A stretch of DNA of 64,000 nucleotides from Saccharicrinis sp963667815 (GTDB lineage: Bacteria; Bacteroidota; Bacteroidia; Bacteroidales; Marinilabiliaceae). Positions 53,019-62,081 of this stretch are shown here, one piece after another. The notes under the pieces were generated by a model. It was not told the origin of the DNA. It ran no database searches and saw only the letters and a program-made list of their open reading frames with translations. The stretch is taken from NCBI GenBank assembly GCA_963667815.1, contig OY764021.1. One strand, given 5' to 3'. The translations under genes and the position numbers were made by a program. Position 1 is the stretch's first letter. Each line of letters begins with the position of its first letter.

Positions 53019-53726
53019 CTATTCCAGAGCAAACCTAACTAATATAGAATATTCCAATTGAATCTTTTCAAACTCAATATCAGGAACAGCCATTTTAGCC
53101 AAAGAAGTTGTTCCCCTAACCATAATATTTGATGCAACTCCTTTTTCATAACTTTGCATGGCCCTATATACTCTATTGTTGAGTTCCTGAATATAAATTG
53201 CCTTACCTATATTTTGACCTATTTCTTCTGTTAAGGCTTTGGCTTTTTGTTTTGCAGCATTAATAGCCATTACTTTAACTTTTTGTTTATACCCATCAAT
53301 CTCAGAATGATCTACTTTTTCAATACTAATATTTGAAATATTAATGGACTCTAATTCTCTAAATACCGCTCCTGCAGTTTTAGCATTATGTACCATTAAT
53401 TGATATTCCTTACTTGTATGAATCTCTTTTCCTTTGATCCAATAATTTTTAAAATTACTAGCCATATCTTTTACTGCAAGATCCTTGGATATATCAATAC
53501 CAATATCTTCCAATTTATCAATCATCTGTTTTTCTAGATCTTCAAGATTATCTTTTCCCTTTAAATCTTTTTCGTCAAGAAAAATTTTAAGATAAATTTC
53601 GTTAGGAACAACTTCTAATTCAGCCTTACCTGTTACTTCAATATAATTTTGATCTATAAAATTTTTATTCTGAGCAAAACTACTTAGACTTATAATAGCC
53701 AATATTATAAATAACATTCTTTTCAT
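53019..53726 (-). CDS. Exported SIMPL (DUF541) domain protein
   Basis: A 235-aa protein with signal peptide (residues 1-18, FIILAIISLSSFA|Q). The mature part is the SIMPL fold: YIEVTGKAELEVVPNEIYLKIFL at the start, NFKNYWIKGKEIHTSKEYQLMVHNAKTAGAVFRELESINISNISIEKVDHSEIDGYKQKVKVMAINAAKQKAKALTEEIG in the middle. Related proteins (BP26/OMP28 of Brucella, YggE) are periplasmic with an oxidative-stress link. No partner is evident. It is 47 bp downstream of the alpha/beta hydrolase gene, on the same strand. Confidence 0.88.
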   Translation of the reverse strand: MKRMLFIILAIISLSSFAQNKNFIDQNYIEVTGKAELEVVPNEIYLKIFLDEKDLKGKDNLEDLEKQMIDKLEDIGIDISKDLAVKDMASNFKNYWIKGKEIHTSKEYQLMVHNAKTAGAVFRELESINISNISIEKVDHSEIDGYKQKVKVMAINAAKQKAKALTEEIGQNIGKAIYIQELNNRVYRAMQSYEKGVASNIMVRGTTSLAKMAVPDIEFEKIQLEYSILVRFALE

Positions 53727-53772
53727 GAGTAATTATTTTAATTAGATTCTTCAATAAGAGATTTAAATTAAG

Positions 53773-54810
53773 TTATTTATTTACAGGGATTAGCTCTAAA
53801 GCCTGAGGTATTTGTTCATGACCTCCTTCAAAAATAAATAAACTGATATTTTCAAATTGTCTCTTCAAGTGAACTTTTCTATCAAATAGCATTCCATTTA
53901 TTTTGGAGTTAGGATTAATTCTTTTTGTAACAAGATCTATAATTTCCTTTTCAGAAATAAGACTGGTATCAGTTATAGCCTGTTTCATAATTGAATCCAT
54001 ATTTGTAGTTCGGTACTTCCGTTCACCCACTAACCTATTATACATATTTAATGAATGCGTAATGGGCACTGATCCGGTATATCCATCATGAATTCCCTCA
54101 TAAATAAAAAGTTGTGACTGCTTTCTTAGTTCCTGAGGAAATGATTGAAAAAGAGGAGATCGTTTAATTGTCTCTTCTTTATTAAAAGTATTATTGTGAG
54201 AAACAGAATTTACAATATCCTTTGCATATTTCTGATTTCTACCAACCGATTCCCAATACCAAGCTTCCAGATCAGAAATAGGTGCCCATGCCGAAAAAGA
54301 TTTTACAGGGTACTTTAAATTCATAAAAGCAGCTAATGTTGCAAATCCACCTCCGGAAACGCCTACAATATGAACTTCATCAGGATTAACATTCATATTT
54401 TTTATAGCATATGTAATGGCATCTTGAATATCCGATAATACTAACGAACTACCTGTTGCTTCAAAAGTGCGATTGGGACCTCTAAAGTTTGGATGAATAT
54501 AGTTCCAGTTTTTTTCTGATACTTTATTTGCCAGAGGATCCTTTTGTGTATAATCACCACTCCACGTATGAAGACTAACTATTAAAGGCTTTGCTTTATG
54601 ACTTGTTGAACAATAGATATAAGCTTTTTGTATCTGATCATCTGACGAAGATTTTATATCCACAACCTTAAATTCATTGCACCATTTTAATGATCTGGTA
54701 TCATCAAATTGAATTACTTTAAGCGTATCATTTTGAGCTTTTAATTGGAATACAACAAATAAAAATATAATTAAGTAAATCCCCTTTTGTTTAAACCTGT
54801 ATTGTTGCAT
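53773..54810 (-). CDS. Exported alpha/beta hydrolase (peptidase/esterase of the prolyl oligopeptidase type)
   Basis: A 345-aa protein with signal peptide (IFLFVVFQLKA|Q). The nucleophile elbow is HIVGVSGGGFATLA (GxSGGG), with LHTWSGDYTQKDP oxyanion-region and IYEGIHDGYTGSVPITHS giving an Asp followed by later GGHEQIPQ as the acid/base. This suits S9-type peptidase or acetyl-xylan-esterase-like enzymes. The substrate is unknown. It is followed at 47 bp by the SIMPL gene and probably cotranscribed. Confidence 0.82.
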   Translation of the reverse strand: MQQYRFKQKGIYLIIFLFVVFQLKAQNDTLKVIQFDDTRSLKWCNEFKVVDIKSSSDDQIQKAYIYCSTSHKAKPLIVSLHTWSGDYTQKDPLANKVSEKNWNYIHPNFRGPNRTFEATGSSLVLSDIQDAITYAIKNMNVNPDEVHIVGVSGGGFATLAAFMNLKYPVKSFSAWAPISDLEAWYWESVGRNQKYAKDIVNSVSHNNTFNKEETIKRSPLFQSFPQELRKQSQLFIYEGIHDGYTGSVPITHSLNMYNRLVGERKYRTTNMDSIMKQAITDTSLISEKEIIDLVTKRINPNSKINGMLFDRKVHLKRQFENISLFIFEGGHEQIPQALELIPVNK

Positions 54811-54912
54811 ACTATTAATTATTTTATAAACTCAAATTACTTTCAAAACTAATAATTTTAAACACATCGAAAAAACAATCAAACATCTTAAAAAATAGCC
54901 ATTAGACAAAAA

Positions 54913-54947
54913 AAAGTCCTATAAATCAATTTTGATTCATAGGACTT
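54913..54947 (-). terminator. Terminator of the 54975-56780 gene
   Basis: AAAGTCCTATAAATCAA pairs with TTGATTCATAGGACTTT (one mismatch). The minus strand ends in T8. Confidence 0.9.
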
Positions 54948-54974
54948 TAATAATACCTTTTTATTTAACTTAAG

Positions 54975-56780
54975 CTATGATGGTATAAGTATAGCTTCAA
55001 GTTCAGACTTATATTCTGCAAGATCTGATAATACATTCTTTTTCATATTTTGAAAAATCTCATCTCCCTTTGAAAATAGATCTTTATAATAGGCAATTCC
55101 TTCCTGAAGATTTTTCTTAAATGTATTAAAATACTTAATATCAGGAGCACTATACTCATCCTTGCATTCTTCAAGTTTCTCCTTTAAGTAATCTACATAT
55201 ATTTTTAATTCCTTAATAAATACATTAGGTCTTTCTGAGTTAAATAAAATGGTTGTTTTTCCATAAATAAAATCAACCATCTCATTCAATGAAGAAATCT
55301 TATTAAAATATGCTAAGTTAGGTCCTGGGCAAACCACTACTCCATGATTTCCTTTAGGAACCTCAAGTTTATGATGTTCAATTACACTATTTCCTAATCC
55401 TACGCATAAACAAGCTTTTTCAACGACTTTATCAATTTTAGCTTTAAGTTCTACCTGATTAATAATAGAATCTGTCAACTCCTTAATCTTTTTCTTTTGA
55501 TAAGCTATTGAGGCTGTACAAATAGGTGTTTTTGTATATTCTGTATTAAACTGTAAGTATTTCTTAATACAAGCTGCACCTGGTTTTCCTTCTTCAACTC
55601 GTTTTTGCTTTTGAATATCGGCCGAATTTTCTTTTATCGAATTAAAACGAACACCAAGAGGTGAAACATCGCTTAAATAAAAATCATCTTCTTTACCTTC
55701 TTTCAATAGATTCAAAGTATAATCATCTACAGTTGTTGCTTCCGGAACCAACATAAAAGGAGATCCCCAACCAACAGATTTCATATTAAAATGCTCTAAA
55801 AACATTTTATGTTCATCTGCATCACCAACACCGCCTTGAACTGTATAATGAATTGATAACGGATTATCAAGAGTTATTCCTTTCTCTTTTTCAAGAACAT
55901 CAGCATAAGATGAGAATAACATTTGAGCTAACTTATCCTTATTATCATTAAATTCCTTTAAAATTGGACCTAACAAATAACCGTCTGTAGCAAAAGCATG
56001 ACCACCACAGTTTAATCCTGACTCAATTCTGAATTCAGAAACCCATAGTCCTTTCTTAGCAAGAAAACGCCCTTGAACCATTGCTGATCTGTAATCACTA
56101 ACCTTAAGAACTATACGCTTTTTTAATTGTCCTTTTTCATTAGGAAAAAAGTCATTAAAAGTAGCAATATATCCATACAATCTCGGATTTAAACCAGCTG
56201 ATAATATAACAGATCCGTTAACCTTACTTTCTGCAAAACCTTTTAACGCTGCATGTGCATCATTATACTCAATAGATAAAGGTTCGTTATTTTCATCATA
56301 ATTAACCCCATCTAATTTTGTCATGATATTAACATCAATACTTCCTGGTTTTATTGCATTAAGCAATTGCTCTTGTAGGCCATTTTTTTCATCAGTATCT
56401 GCATTAAGCATTTTAACATACAACTGCTTTAATGCATTAGTATCTGGCAATAAATCAAAATACTTAGTTATTTCGCTGCCTTCAACAAAATCTGATTCTT
56501 TTACTTTGTTAAATTTCATTATAACCAGATCATCCAATAAATCAAGATATTTTCTGGTAATATTTGAACGTGCATCTGATTTCGATAAGTCTTCTGCAAC
56601 ATAATCCAAATTGTTTTCTTTACAATACATTTCACGTAATTGTTCCATTAAATAGTGATCCGTAATTGGCACTACAGAATCAATTCCATAATGTGCAACT
56701 TTTAATGGTGATTCAATTGTATATCCTGTTCCCATTACAGGTATATGAAAAGTATGCAAAGAACTTTGTGTATCCCTCAT
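54975..56780 (-). CDS. Uncharacterised 601-aa protein, possibly a flavin-type TIM barrel
   Basis: I do not recognise the family. The N-terminus HIPVMGTGYTIESPLKVAHYGIDSVVPITDHYLMEQLR has the form of the first strand and loop of a nitronate-monooxygenase or glutamate-synthase-like TIM barrel. Later phrases fit a flavin-phosphate region: SGLNCGGHAFATDG (255-267) and HYTVQGGVGDADEHKMFLEHFNMKSVGWGSPFMLVPEATT (311-350). Six cysteines, 258, 404, 421, 457, 459 and 484, sit mainly in the C-terminal half (ACIKKYLQF..ICTASIAY..KACLCVGLG), so a metal or cluster site is possible. No signal peptide or membrane helix. The C-terminal about 100 residues are helical and charged. It is monocistronic. Confidence 0.6.
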   Translation of the reverse strand: MRDTQSSLHTFHIPVMGTGYTIESPLKVAHYGIDSVVPITDHYLMEQLREMYCKENNLDYVAEDLSKSDARSNITRKYLDLLDDLVIMKFNKVKESDFVEGSEITKYFDLLPDTNALKQLYVKMLNADTDEKNGLQEQLLNAIKPGSIDVNIMTKLDGVNYDENNEPLSIEYNDAHAALKGFAESKVNGSVILSAGLNPRLYGYIATFNDFFPNEKGQLKKRIVLKVSDYRSAMVQGRFLAKKGLWVSEFRIESGLNCGGHAFATDGYLLGPILKEFNDNKDKLAQMLFSSYADVLEKEKGITLDNPLSIHYTVQGGVGDADEHKMFLEHFNMKSVGWGSPFMLVPEATTVDDYTLNLLKEGKEDDFYLSDVSPLGVRFNSIKENSADIQKQKRVEEGKPGAACIKKYLQFNTEYTKTPICTASIAYQKKKIKELTDSIINQVELKAKIDKVVEKACLCVGLGNSVIEHHKLEVPKGNHGVVVCPGPNLAYFNKISSLNEMVDFIYGKTTILFNSERPNVFIKELKIYVDYLKEKLEECKDEYSAPDIKYFNTFKKNLQEGIAYYKDLFSKGDEIFQNMKKNVLSDLAEYKSELEAILIPS

Positions 56781-56806
56781 AATTAATCTAAAACTATATT
56801 TGTATG

Positions 56807-56814
56807 CAAATGTA
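56807..56814 (-). promoter_or_regulatory. -7 box of the 601-aa gene (TAcaTTTG)
   Basis: The minus strand reads TACATTTG, 27 bp before the ATG; the predicted leader is about 20 nt. Confidence 0.58.
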
Positions 56815-57560
56815 ATGAACCTAAACTAGCTTAACGGATTATTTAAGATATTTCACAACATAATCTCTCTTTTGAACATTTTAGTCGCATATTCATATTT
56901 CAATCAGCATTTCTACTTACACTTACTATCAAAACTCCCTACAAAATGAAGAAACTAAAAGCCAAAAATTTTACAAGACTGTAATGATCAAAATCATAGC
57001 TATAAGATTTTGTTAATCGAGTACATACATTATATAGGTACAATCATAGTTACTCATAAGAAGTATCTGTAAGAAAAACCTAACTAAGCAAAAATTATTT
57101 AGGAATTTAGTTTAAGGTATCTCTCCATACCCTGAGGTCATAACATTCTGAAATCTATATACCTGCTTCTAAATATACCCATAAATAACCAGGAGAGATT
57201 TCTTTTCGGAAAAAAATTGAATACAATGTAAAAACTAACAATATTAATAATATGAGCGTAATTAAAATACACTTGATTATCTAAATGCTGAACATAGTGT
57301 TGTATTGTTATACACCGATTGTGGAGACATTGTTACCAGTGTAAATATTAAATGATAATTGTATTGGTAAGTTAATTTCTGTACATAACAATGATAACAG
57401 AAAGAACTTAACTAAACCATATAAAAATTAATATCCTTAAATATCGTATTGATAATTTTTGGAAGAATACTAAAACAAAACTGATATTAGCAAAGATGGA
57501 TCTTAATCCTAAAAACTGAGTATATTGAAAGCTATTTAATGTAAAGCCTCCATATAGAAA

Positions 57561-57586
57561 GAAAAAAAGGGGTGATTAACCCCTTT
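57561..57586 (-). terminator. Terminator of the DUF3078/MscS operon
   Basis: On the minus strand AAAGGGGT/ACCCCTTT with a 5-6-base loop then a T7 run; directly after the stop at 57598. Confidence 0.85.
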
Positions 57587-57597
57587 CTCTATATTTA

Positions 57598-58485
57598 TTA
57601 AAATGTATAAGATAAACCTGCTCCAAACATTTGTTTTACTTGAACTCTAGGGCCCTCCTCTACACTATCGTTATTTACATACTTTATATCATCATCATAT
57701 AAAATATTTGTCTTAAACACCGCACTTAAATAGTCATTAATCTTCATATCAAAACCAAACTCCCAGTCTACATCAATATTCTGAGGATTTTCTGAATAAT
57801 TTGTAAAAAGATCCAATCGGGTATATCCATTAACATTTTTAATGAGATCCTTTTTCTTAGCTGTCAACTTTAACGAAGCACCATATTCACCTCTCATCTT
57901 CTCATCAACATCAACACCATAAGCTCCTTCATGTGATAATGCATCATCATTTACAAATGTCATTTTTGATGTTAATGGCGAAATCAATAACGAAAAATTA
58001 TCAGATGGTTTATAATCCATACCTAATGAAAATTGTAAATAACCCGGCGCCATAAAATCAGAAATCTTTACACTCTGAATCAATGGATCTTTGTATCCAA
58101 TTGAAAACTGAGTTTTAAAATCAGCCATTCCTGTGTAAAACCAATGATTTCCATTTTCGTAACCCAACTTAGTTGTAATATGTAATTTATCTTCAGATTT
58201 AGCGACTTTATAATCGCCTTGTTTTGTCAAACCATAGCCAACATCAAGAGTATTATCCCATGCTAATTTTCCTTTTTTATGATTTAAGAAACCTTTAAAA
58301 AGAAAAGTTCCTGCAACTGAATTATTTCCACCACCGGACCAATTTGATAAGGAAACCTGAGAGAAGTTTAAAGATGTTGTACCTCCTCCTTTCCAATGTT
58401 TAACAGAGTCTGCTTTTTGTTCTTGCGCATTAATTCCAATAGTAACAAAGCAAAAAATTGCTATAAGTACATTTCTAATCATCAT
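57598..58485 (-). CDS. DUF3078 outer-membrane beta-barrel protein
   Basis: A 295-aa protein with signal peptide (residues 1-20, AIFCFVTIGINA|Q). HWKGGGTTSLNFSQVSLSNWSGGGNNSVAGTFLFKGFLNHKKGKLAWDNTLDVGYG is the start of the DUF3078 family, and alternating aromatic strands continue to a terminal FGAGLSYTF, the outer-membrane signal. Family function is unknown. It follows the mscS gene by 17 bp on the same strand, so the two are probably cotranscribed. Confidence 0.9.
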   Translation of the reverse strand: MMIRNVLIAIFCFVTIGINAQEQKADSVKHWKGGGTTSLNFSQVSLSNWSGGGNNSVAGTFLFKGFLNHKKGKLAWDNTLDVGYGLTKQGDYKVAKSEDKLHITTKLGYENGNHWFYTGMADFKTQFSIGYKDPLIQSVKISDFMAPGYLQFSLGMDYKPSDNFSLLISPLTSKMTFVNDDALSHEGAYGVDVDEKMRGEYGASLKLTAKKKDLIKNVNGYTRLDLFTNYSENPQNIDVDWEFGFDMKINDYLSAVFKTNILYDDDIKYVNNDSVEEGPRVQVKQMFGAGLSYTF

Positions 58486-58502
58486 GTAAAGTTTAGGTAT
58501 TA

Positions 58503-59318
58503 TTAGTTATTATATAAGTGAACATCTGTTTGTGGGAAAGGAATAGAAACTCCTTGTTTATCAAATTCTTTCTTAACATTTTCGTTCATATAAAAGAATA
58601 CTTCCCAATAATCGGCACCTTTAGTCCATACTCTGGTTGTTAAGTTTACTGAACTATCAGCAAGCTCTCCAACTGCAATAAATGGAGCCGGGTCTTTAAA
58701 AATTTTTTCATTACTATCGATAACCTGCTTTATTACTGACTTAGCTTTATCAATGTCATCACCATATCCTATTCCAAAAGAAAAATCTACTCTTCTTTGT
58801 TCTTCTCTTGAATAATTAATTAAACTGGAAGTCGACAATCCACCATTAGGTATAAATATAATCCTGTTATCAGGTGTTTTTAAAATGGTACTAAAAATCT
58901 GAATCTCGTGAACCGTTCCTTTATAACCTTGCGCTTCAATAAAGTCTCCTTTAGAAAAAGGTTTTAAAATTAACAACATAACACCTCCAGCAAAATTCTG
59001 TAAAGTTCCTGACAAAGCCATACCAACGGCTAAACCTGCAGCACCCAGTATTGCAATAAATGATGTCATTTGAATGCCTACCATAGTCATTACACTTATG
59101 ACAAGTAAAATCTTAAGTGTATAATTAAGCATTCCTACCAGAAATGGTTGTAATGTAGGATCTATTTGCTTTACCTGAAATAACTTTTTAATTGCTTTTG
59201 TAATCTTACTAATTACCCAAAAACCTATTACTAAAGTTAAAAGCGCTAATACTAGTTTGCCTCCATAGGCAACAATGTATTGCTGCGAAGATTTAAATAA
59301 TTCTGTAATTTGCTCCAT
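58503..59318 (-). CDS. MscS-family mechanosensitive channel (second copy)
   Basis: A 271-aa MscS with three hydrophobic segments in residues 18-110. The pore helix is GMALSGTLQNFAGGVMLLILKPFSKGDFIEA, with the alternating Gly/Ala packing of classic MscS, and the beta domain GTVHEIQIFSTILKTPDNRIIFIPNGGLSTSSLINYSR follows. It is closer to E. coli MscS than the copy at 35303-36130. It is 17 bp upstream of DUF3078 in an apparent two-gene operon. TM1 (KLVLALLTLVIGFWVISKI) is preceded by a short periplasmic N-terminus. Confidence 0.92.
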   Translation of the reverse strand: MEQITELFKSSQQYIVAYGGKLVLALLTLVIGFWVISKITKAIKKLFQVKQIDPTLQPFLVGMLNYTLKILLVISVMTMVGIQMTSFIAILGAAGLAVGMALSGTLQNFAGGVMLLILKPFSKGDFIEAQGYKGTVHEIQIFSTILKTPDNRIIFIPNGGLSTSSLINYSREEQRRVDFSFGIGYGDDIDKAKSVIKQVIDSNEKIFKDPAPFIAVGELADSSVNLTTRVWTKGADYWEVFFYMNENVKKEFDKQGVSIPFPQTDVHLYNN

Positions 59319-59518
59319 AATTTAAGATATTAAAGTTTAACTTTTGATCTATCAAAACAGTAATAAAAGACATTAAGTTCAAAAGGTATCAAACATTATT
59401 ATCATTTATTAAAATAATCAAATGCAAATTACAGGCTTTTATTACATATAATCAAGGTTTCTGTAAAAATAAACTTCCTATAACGGATCCAAGCGTAATT
59501 AACATAAATAACAAATAT

Positions 59519-60514
59519 TTATAAAGAATTTCGCTCAATTATTGAAGTTGGAATATATGCTCTTACATGTTCTTCTTGAACTACAAAATCAGCCATCTTT
59601 TCACCCATTAATCTAAAATCTGTAGAAATAACAGATATGCCTTCTTTAATATATTTTTTTGTAGGTGTTTCATTATAAGAGATTATGCCCAGATCGTTGC
59701 CTATCAGAATCGGTTGATCTGAAATTTCATCTAATATTTGAGCTAAAGCCCTATCACTAACTGTAAAGTACAACTCACCTTGTTTCGGGTCTATATCCTC
59801 CAGTTTATAAATAATCTCATATTCAAACTTTTGATCCTTACAAAACTGCTCAAAAGCAATAACTGTATCTTGAGGGTGATTTGTATATTCCGGATAAACC
59901 ATGATCATTTTTTTATACTTCTTTAGTTTATCCGTCACTTTCAATAAATTATCATAAACTGGCTTTCCAAAATCCTGACCTAGAAAAGAACTTTTGGGTG
60001 GAACATTGATATCCCAATCAATACACAACAATTTAGACGGATCAATAGCTTTTAATGATGATTTCACCTTGTCATGATCAAAAGTCATAATAATATAATG
60101 ACTATACTTTCCTGCTGCGTATCTAATTATATCCTCAAAAACACGGGGATTATAATGATGAAAATGAACATCTACATTGATTCTTCCAGGTAAAGCAGAT
60201 CTAAAGGCCCCGTATAAGACTTCCTTATAAGCCTTTAAGGTATCCAAAAACAAAAAAACATTGGAAGAATTACTGGAAACGTAATAACCTTTATTGGGAA
60301 CTGATTCAATTAACTTCCTGCTTTTTAACTCACTATACGCTTTAAAAACCGTATCTCGACTTAAACCACACTTAGAACATAATTCGTTCACTGAAGGAAG
60401 GTTATCTCCCACCTTCATTTTGTCACTTTTTACAGCTTCTTCAAAAGCATTTACAACTTGTAAAAATTTTGGAACTGCAGAACTTTCATCTATAATAGGA
60501 ATAAATTCACTCAT
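59519..60514 (-). CDS. GntR-family regulator with sugar-binding-like sensor domain (paralogue)
   Basis: About 331 aa from the ATG at 60514. An N-terminal winged helix (EEAVKSDKMKVGDNLPSVNELCSKCGLSRDTVFKAYSELKSRKLIESVPNKGYYV) precedes a LacI-like sensor (NVDVHFHHYNPRVFEDIIRYAAGKYSHYIIMTFDH ... LGIISYNETPTKKYIKEGISVISTDFRLMGEKMADFV). The ORF could begin at 60571, but the paralogue at 21392-22396 aligns from near the shorter start. The 7-bp inverted repeat upstream is a candidate operator. Its target is not evident: the divergent neighbour is not a sugar gene and the next plus-strand unit is lptD. Confidence 0.86.
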   Translation of the reverse strand: MSEFIPIIDESSAVPKFLQVVNAFEEAVKSDKMKVGDNLPSVNELCSKCGLSRDTVFKAYSELKSRKLIESVPNKGYYVSSNSSNVFLFLDTLKAYKEVLYGAFRSALPGRINVDVHFHHYNPRVFEDIIRYAAGKYSHYIIMTFDHDKVKSSLKAIDPSKLLCIDWDINVPPKSSFLGQDFGKPVYDNLLKVTDKLKKYKKMIMVYPEYTNHPQDTVIAFEQFCKDQKFEYEIIYKLEDIDPKQGELYFTVSDRALAQILDEISDQPILIGNDLGIISYNETPTKKYIKEGISVISTDFRLMGEKMADFVVQEEHVRAYIPTSIIERNSL

Positions 60515-60532
60515 GGTAATAATTTTGAATTT

Positions 60533-60548
60533 AACAGCATTTGCTGTT
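60533..60548. promoter_or_regulatory. Inverted repeat upstream of the second GntR-type regulator
   Basis: AACAGCA-TT-TGCTGTT, a perfect 7-bp dyad 18 bp upstream of the chosen start codon. It is a plausible operator for the regulator. It does not resemble the TACTGGTA operators of the other regulator. Confidence 0.5.
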
Positions 60549-60616
60549 TTAATAAAATCAGATGCCCCCACATCTAATTAAAAAAAGTTGCTTTTTACCT
60601 CTGAAGTTTATCCTAA

Positions 60617-61711
60617 TTATTCGTTTGTTAATTGTCGGGCTTCTTTTAAAGTAATCCTTTTACCATCCTTAAACGCAATAATAAAACAATCTTTAACTAC
60701 CCCTTGAACTTCACTAACTTGCTTACTAATTTCGTTAAAAGTAGTAGATTCTCCAACTGCATATTTATAATATTTGCCGTCTTTATATTCAAAAAGCTGA
60801 TTAAATTTCTTGTAAATTGATGTCCCTTCTTTAATTTTCCTCTTGCTGCTAGCTACCTGAATACGATATAAAACATCATTTGTAGTTTTTTGAGCCACAA
60901 CTTCTTTAACATCAAGATTATTTTTTGCCTCAAAATTTTCTTTATAATCTCTGAATGCTCTAAAAATACCTGAAGCTAATAAAGCCTGACCTTCGTTTGA
61001 AGTTAAATATTTTTCTTCATTTGAATTACTTAAAAAACCAAGTTCAACCAATACACCTGGCATAGCAGTTTCACGTAAAACCAAAAATCCTGCTTGCTTA
61101 ACTCCTCTATTTCGCCTACCAACTCTTTCACTAAACTGATGTTGTACCAAATCTGCCATTTCCAAACTTTGGTTTAAGTATATATTCTGATACAATTCAA
61201 AAATGATATATGATTCTGATGAATTCGGATCAAAATCTTCATATGTGGTACTATAATCCTCTTCTAATACAATTACTGAGTTTTCCTTTTTAGCAACCTC
61301 CAGGTTATCCTGAGTTCTGTGTAATCCCAAGGCAAACGTTTCTGTACCGGTTATTTTAGGATTCGAAATATAATTAGCATGGATAGAGATAAACAGATTG
61401 GCATCAGCCTTATTCGCAATTTTTGCTCTCTCAGACAGAGGTACAAAAACATCCTTTTTCCGCGTATAGATCACCTCTATTTCAGGCATATACTTTTCTA
61501 TATAATTACCTAATTTTAACGCTACTGCCAGTACAATATCTTTTTCTTTTGCATATTTACCATGTGCTCCCGGATCTTTACCTCCGTGCCCTGCGTCAAT
61601 AACTACTTTTTTGAACTTCCCAGTAGACTGTGCATACACGGAAACGTCCAAAAAGTTGGCAAATAAAATAAATACCGATATAATAATATATATATAATGT
61701 CTGTTCATCAA
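60617..61711 (-). CDS. N-acetylmuramoyl-L-alanine amidase (Amidase_3)
   Basis: A 364-aa cell-wall amidase with signal peptide (FILFANFLDVSVYA|Q). KKVVIDAGHGGKDPGAHGKYAKEKDIVLAVALKLGNYI starts the zinc domain (His in DAGHGG), with SLFISIHANYIS (His), and the catalytic Glu in VLVELGFLSN. The C-terminal about 85 residues (LYRIQVASSKRKIKEGTSIYKKFNQLFEYKDGKYYKYAVGESTTFNEISKQVSEVQGVVKDCFIIAF) match a SPOR domain, which binds denuded septal glycan. It therefore acts at cell division. It is divergent from lptD. The following gene is the GntR regulator, 45 bp away. Confidence 0.93.
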   Translation of the reverse strand: MMNRHYIYIIISVFILFANFLDVSVYAQSTGKFKKVVIDAGHGGKDPGAHGKYAKEKDIVLAVALKLGNYIEKYMPEIEVIYTRKKDVFVPLSERAKIANKADANLFISIHANYISNPKITGTETFALGLHRTQDNLEVAKKENSVIVLEEDYSTTYEDFDPNSSESYIIFELYQNIYLNQSLEMADLVQHQFSERVGRRNRGVKQAGFLVLRETAMPGVLVELGFLSNSNEEKYLTSNEGQALLASGIFRAFRDYKENFEAKNNLDVKEVVAQKTTNDVLYRIQVASSKRKIKEGTSIYKKFNQLFEYKDGKYYKYAVGESTTFNEISKQVSEVQGVVKDCFIIAFKDGKRITLKEARQLTNE

Positions 61712-61744
61712 TCTATCTTAACTATAATCTCCCTAATTGATTGT

Positions 61745-61752
61745 CAAAAATA
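61745..61752 (-). promoter_or_regulatory. -7 box of the amidase gene (TAttTTTG)
   Basis: The minus strand reads TATTTTTG, 34 bp before the ATG at 61711. Confidence 0.6.
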
Positions 61753-62043
61753 ATGCTTGATTATGAAAATATATAAGTAAACGCAATAAATTATTGCAAA
61801 ATACTGTATAAAATTAACTTTTTGTAAATAGTGGCAGATTATTTGATATGCATCTCTCGCTTTTTTGATTGAAAATAATAATCAATACAAATTATATAGA
61901 TCCCATTAAATATCAAACACATAATAAAACAAACCAACTAATAACAAAATCATGCTATTCCATCTAAAAAACAAAACACGAATAAAAAGTTACGATTAAG
62001 GCCTAATTTTAGAAATAAAAAGTTTCTATCATCAATTTTTATT

Positions 62044-62051
62044 TATTTTTG
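62044..62051 (+). promoter_or_regulatory. -7 box of lptD (TAttTTTG)
   Basis: TATTTTTG then TCG, 31 bp upstream of the TTG start at 62082; the predicted start is near 62058. Confidence 0.6.
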
Positions 62052-62081
62052 TCGAATCTTGAAAATTAAAGCACAAAAGCA

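Larger units (their letters stand above)
56781..57597. other. 817-bp gene-free region
   Basis: The left edge has the -7 box of the 54975 gene (56807-56814), the right edge the terminator of the DUF3078 gene (57561-57586). The 745 bp between contain no ORF over 60 codons and no RNA family that I recognise. Several short inverted phrases (for example GTGTTGTATTGTTATACAC around 57298-57314) could be folds of a small RNA, but I cannot support one. Confidence 0.5.
61712..62081. other. Divergent promoter region amidase / lptD
   Basis: 370 bp with an exact -7 box on each strand, at 61745-61752 (minus, amidase) and 62044-62051 (plus, lptD). The middle is AT-rich without ORF or hairpin. Confidence 0.55.
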
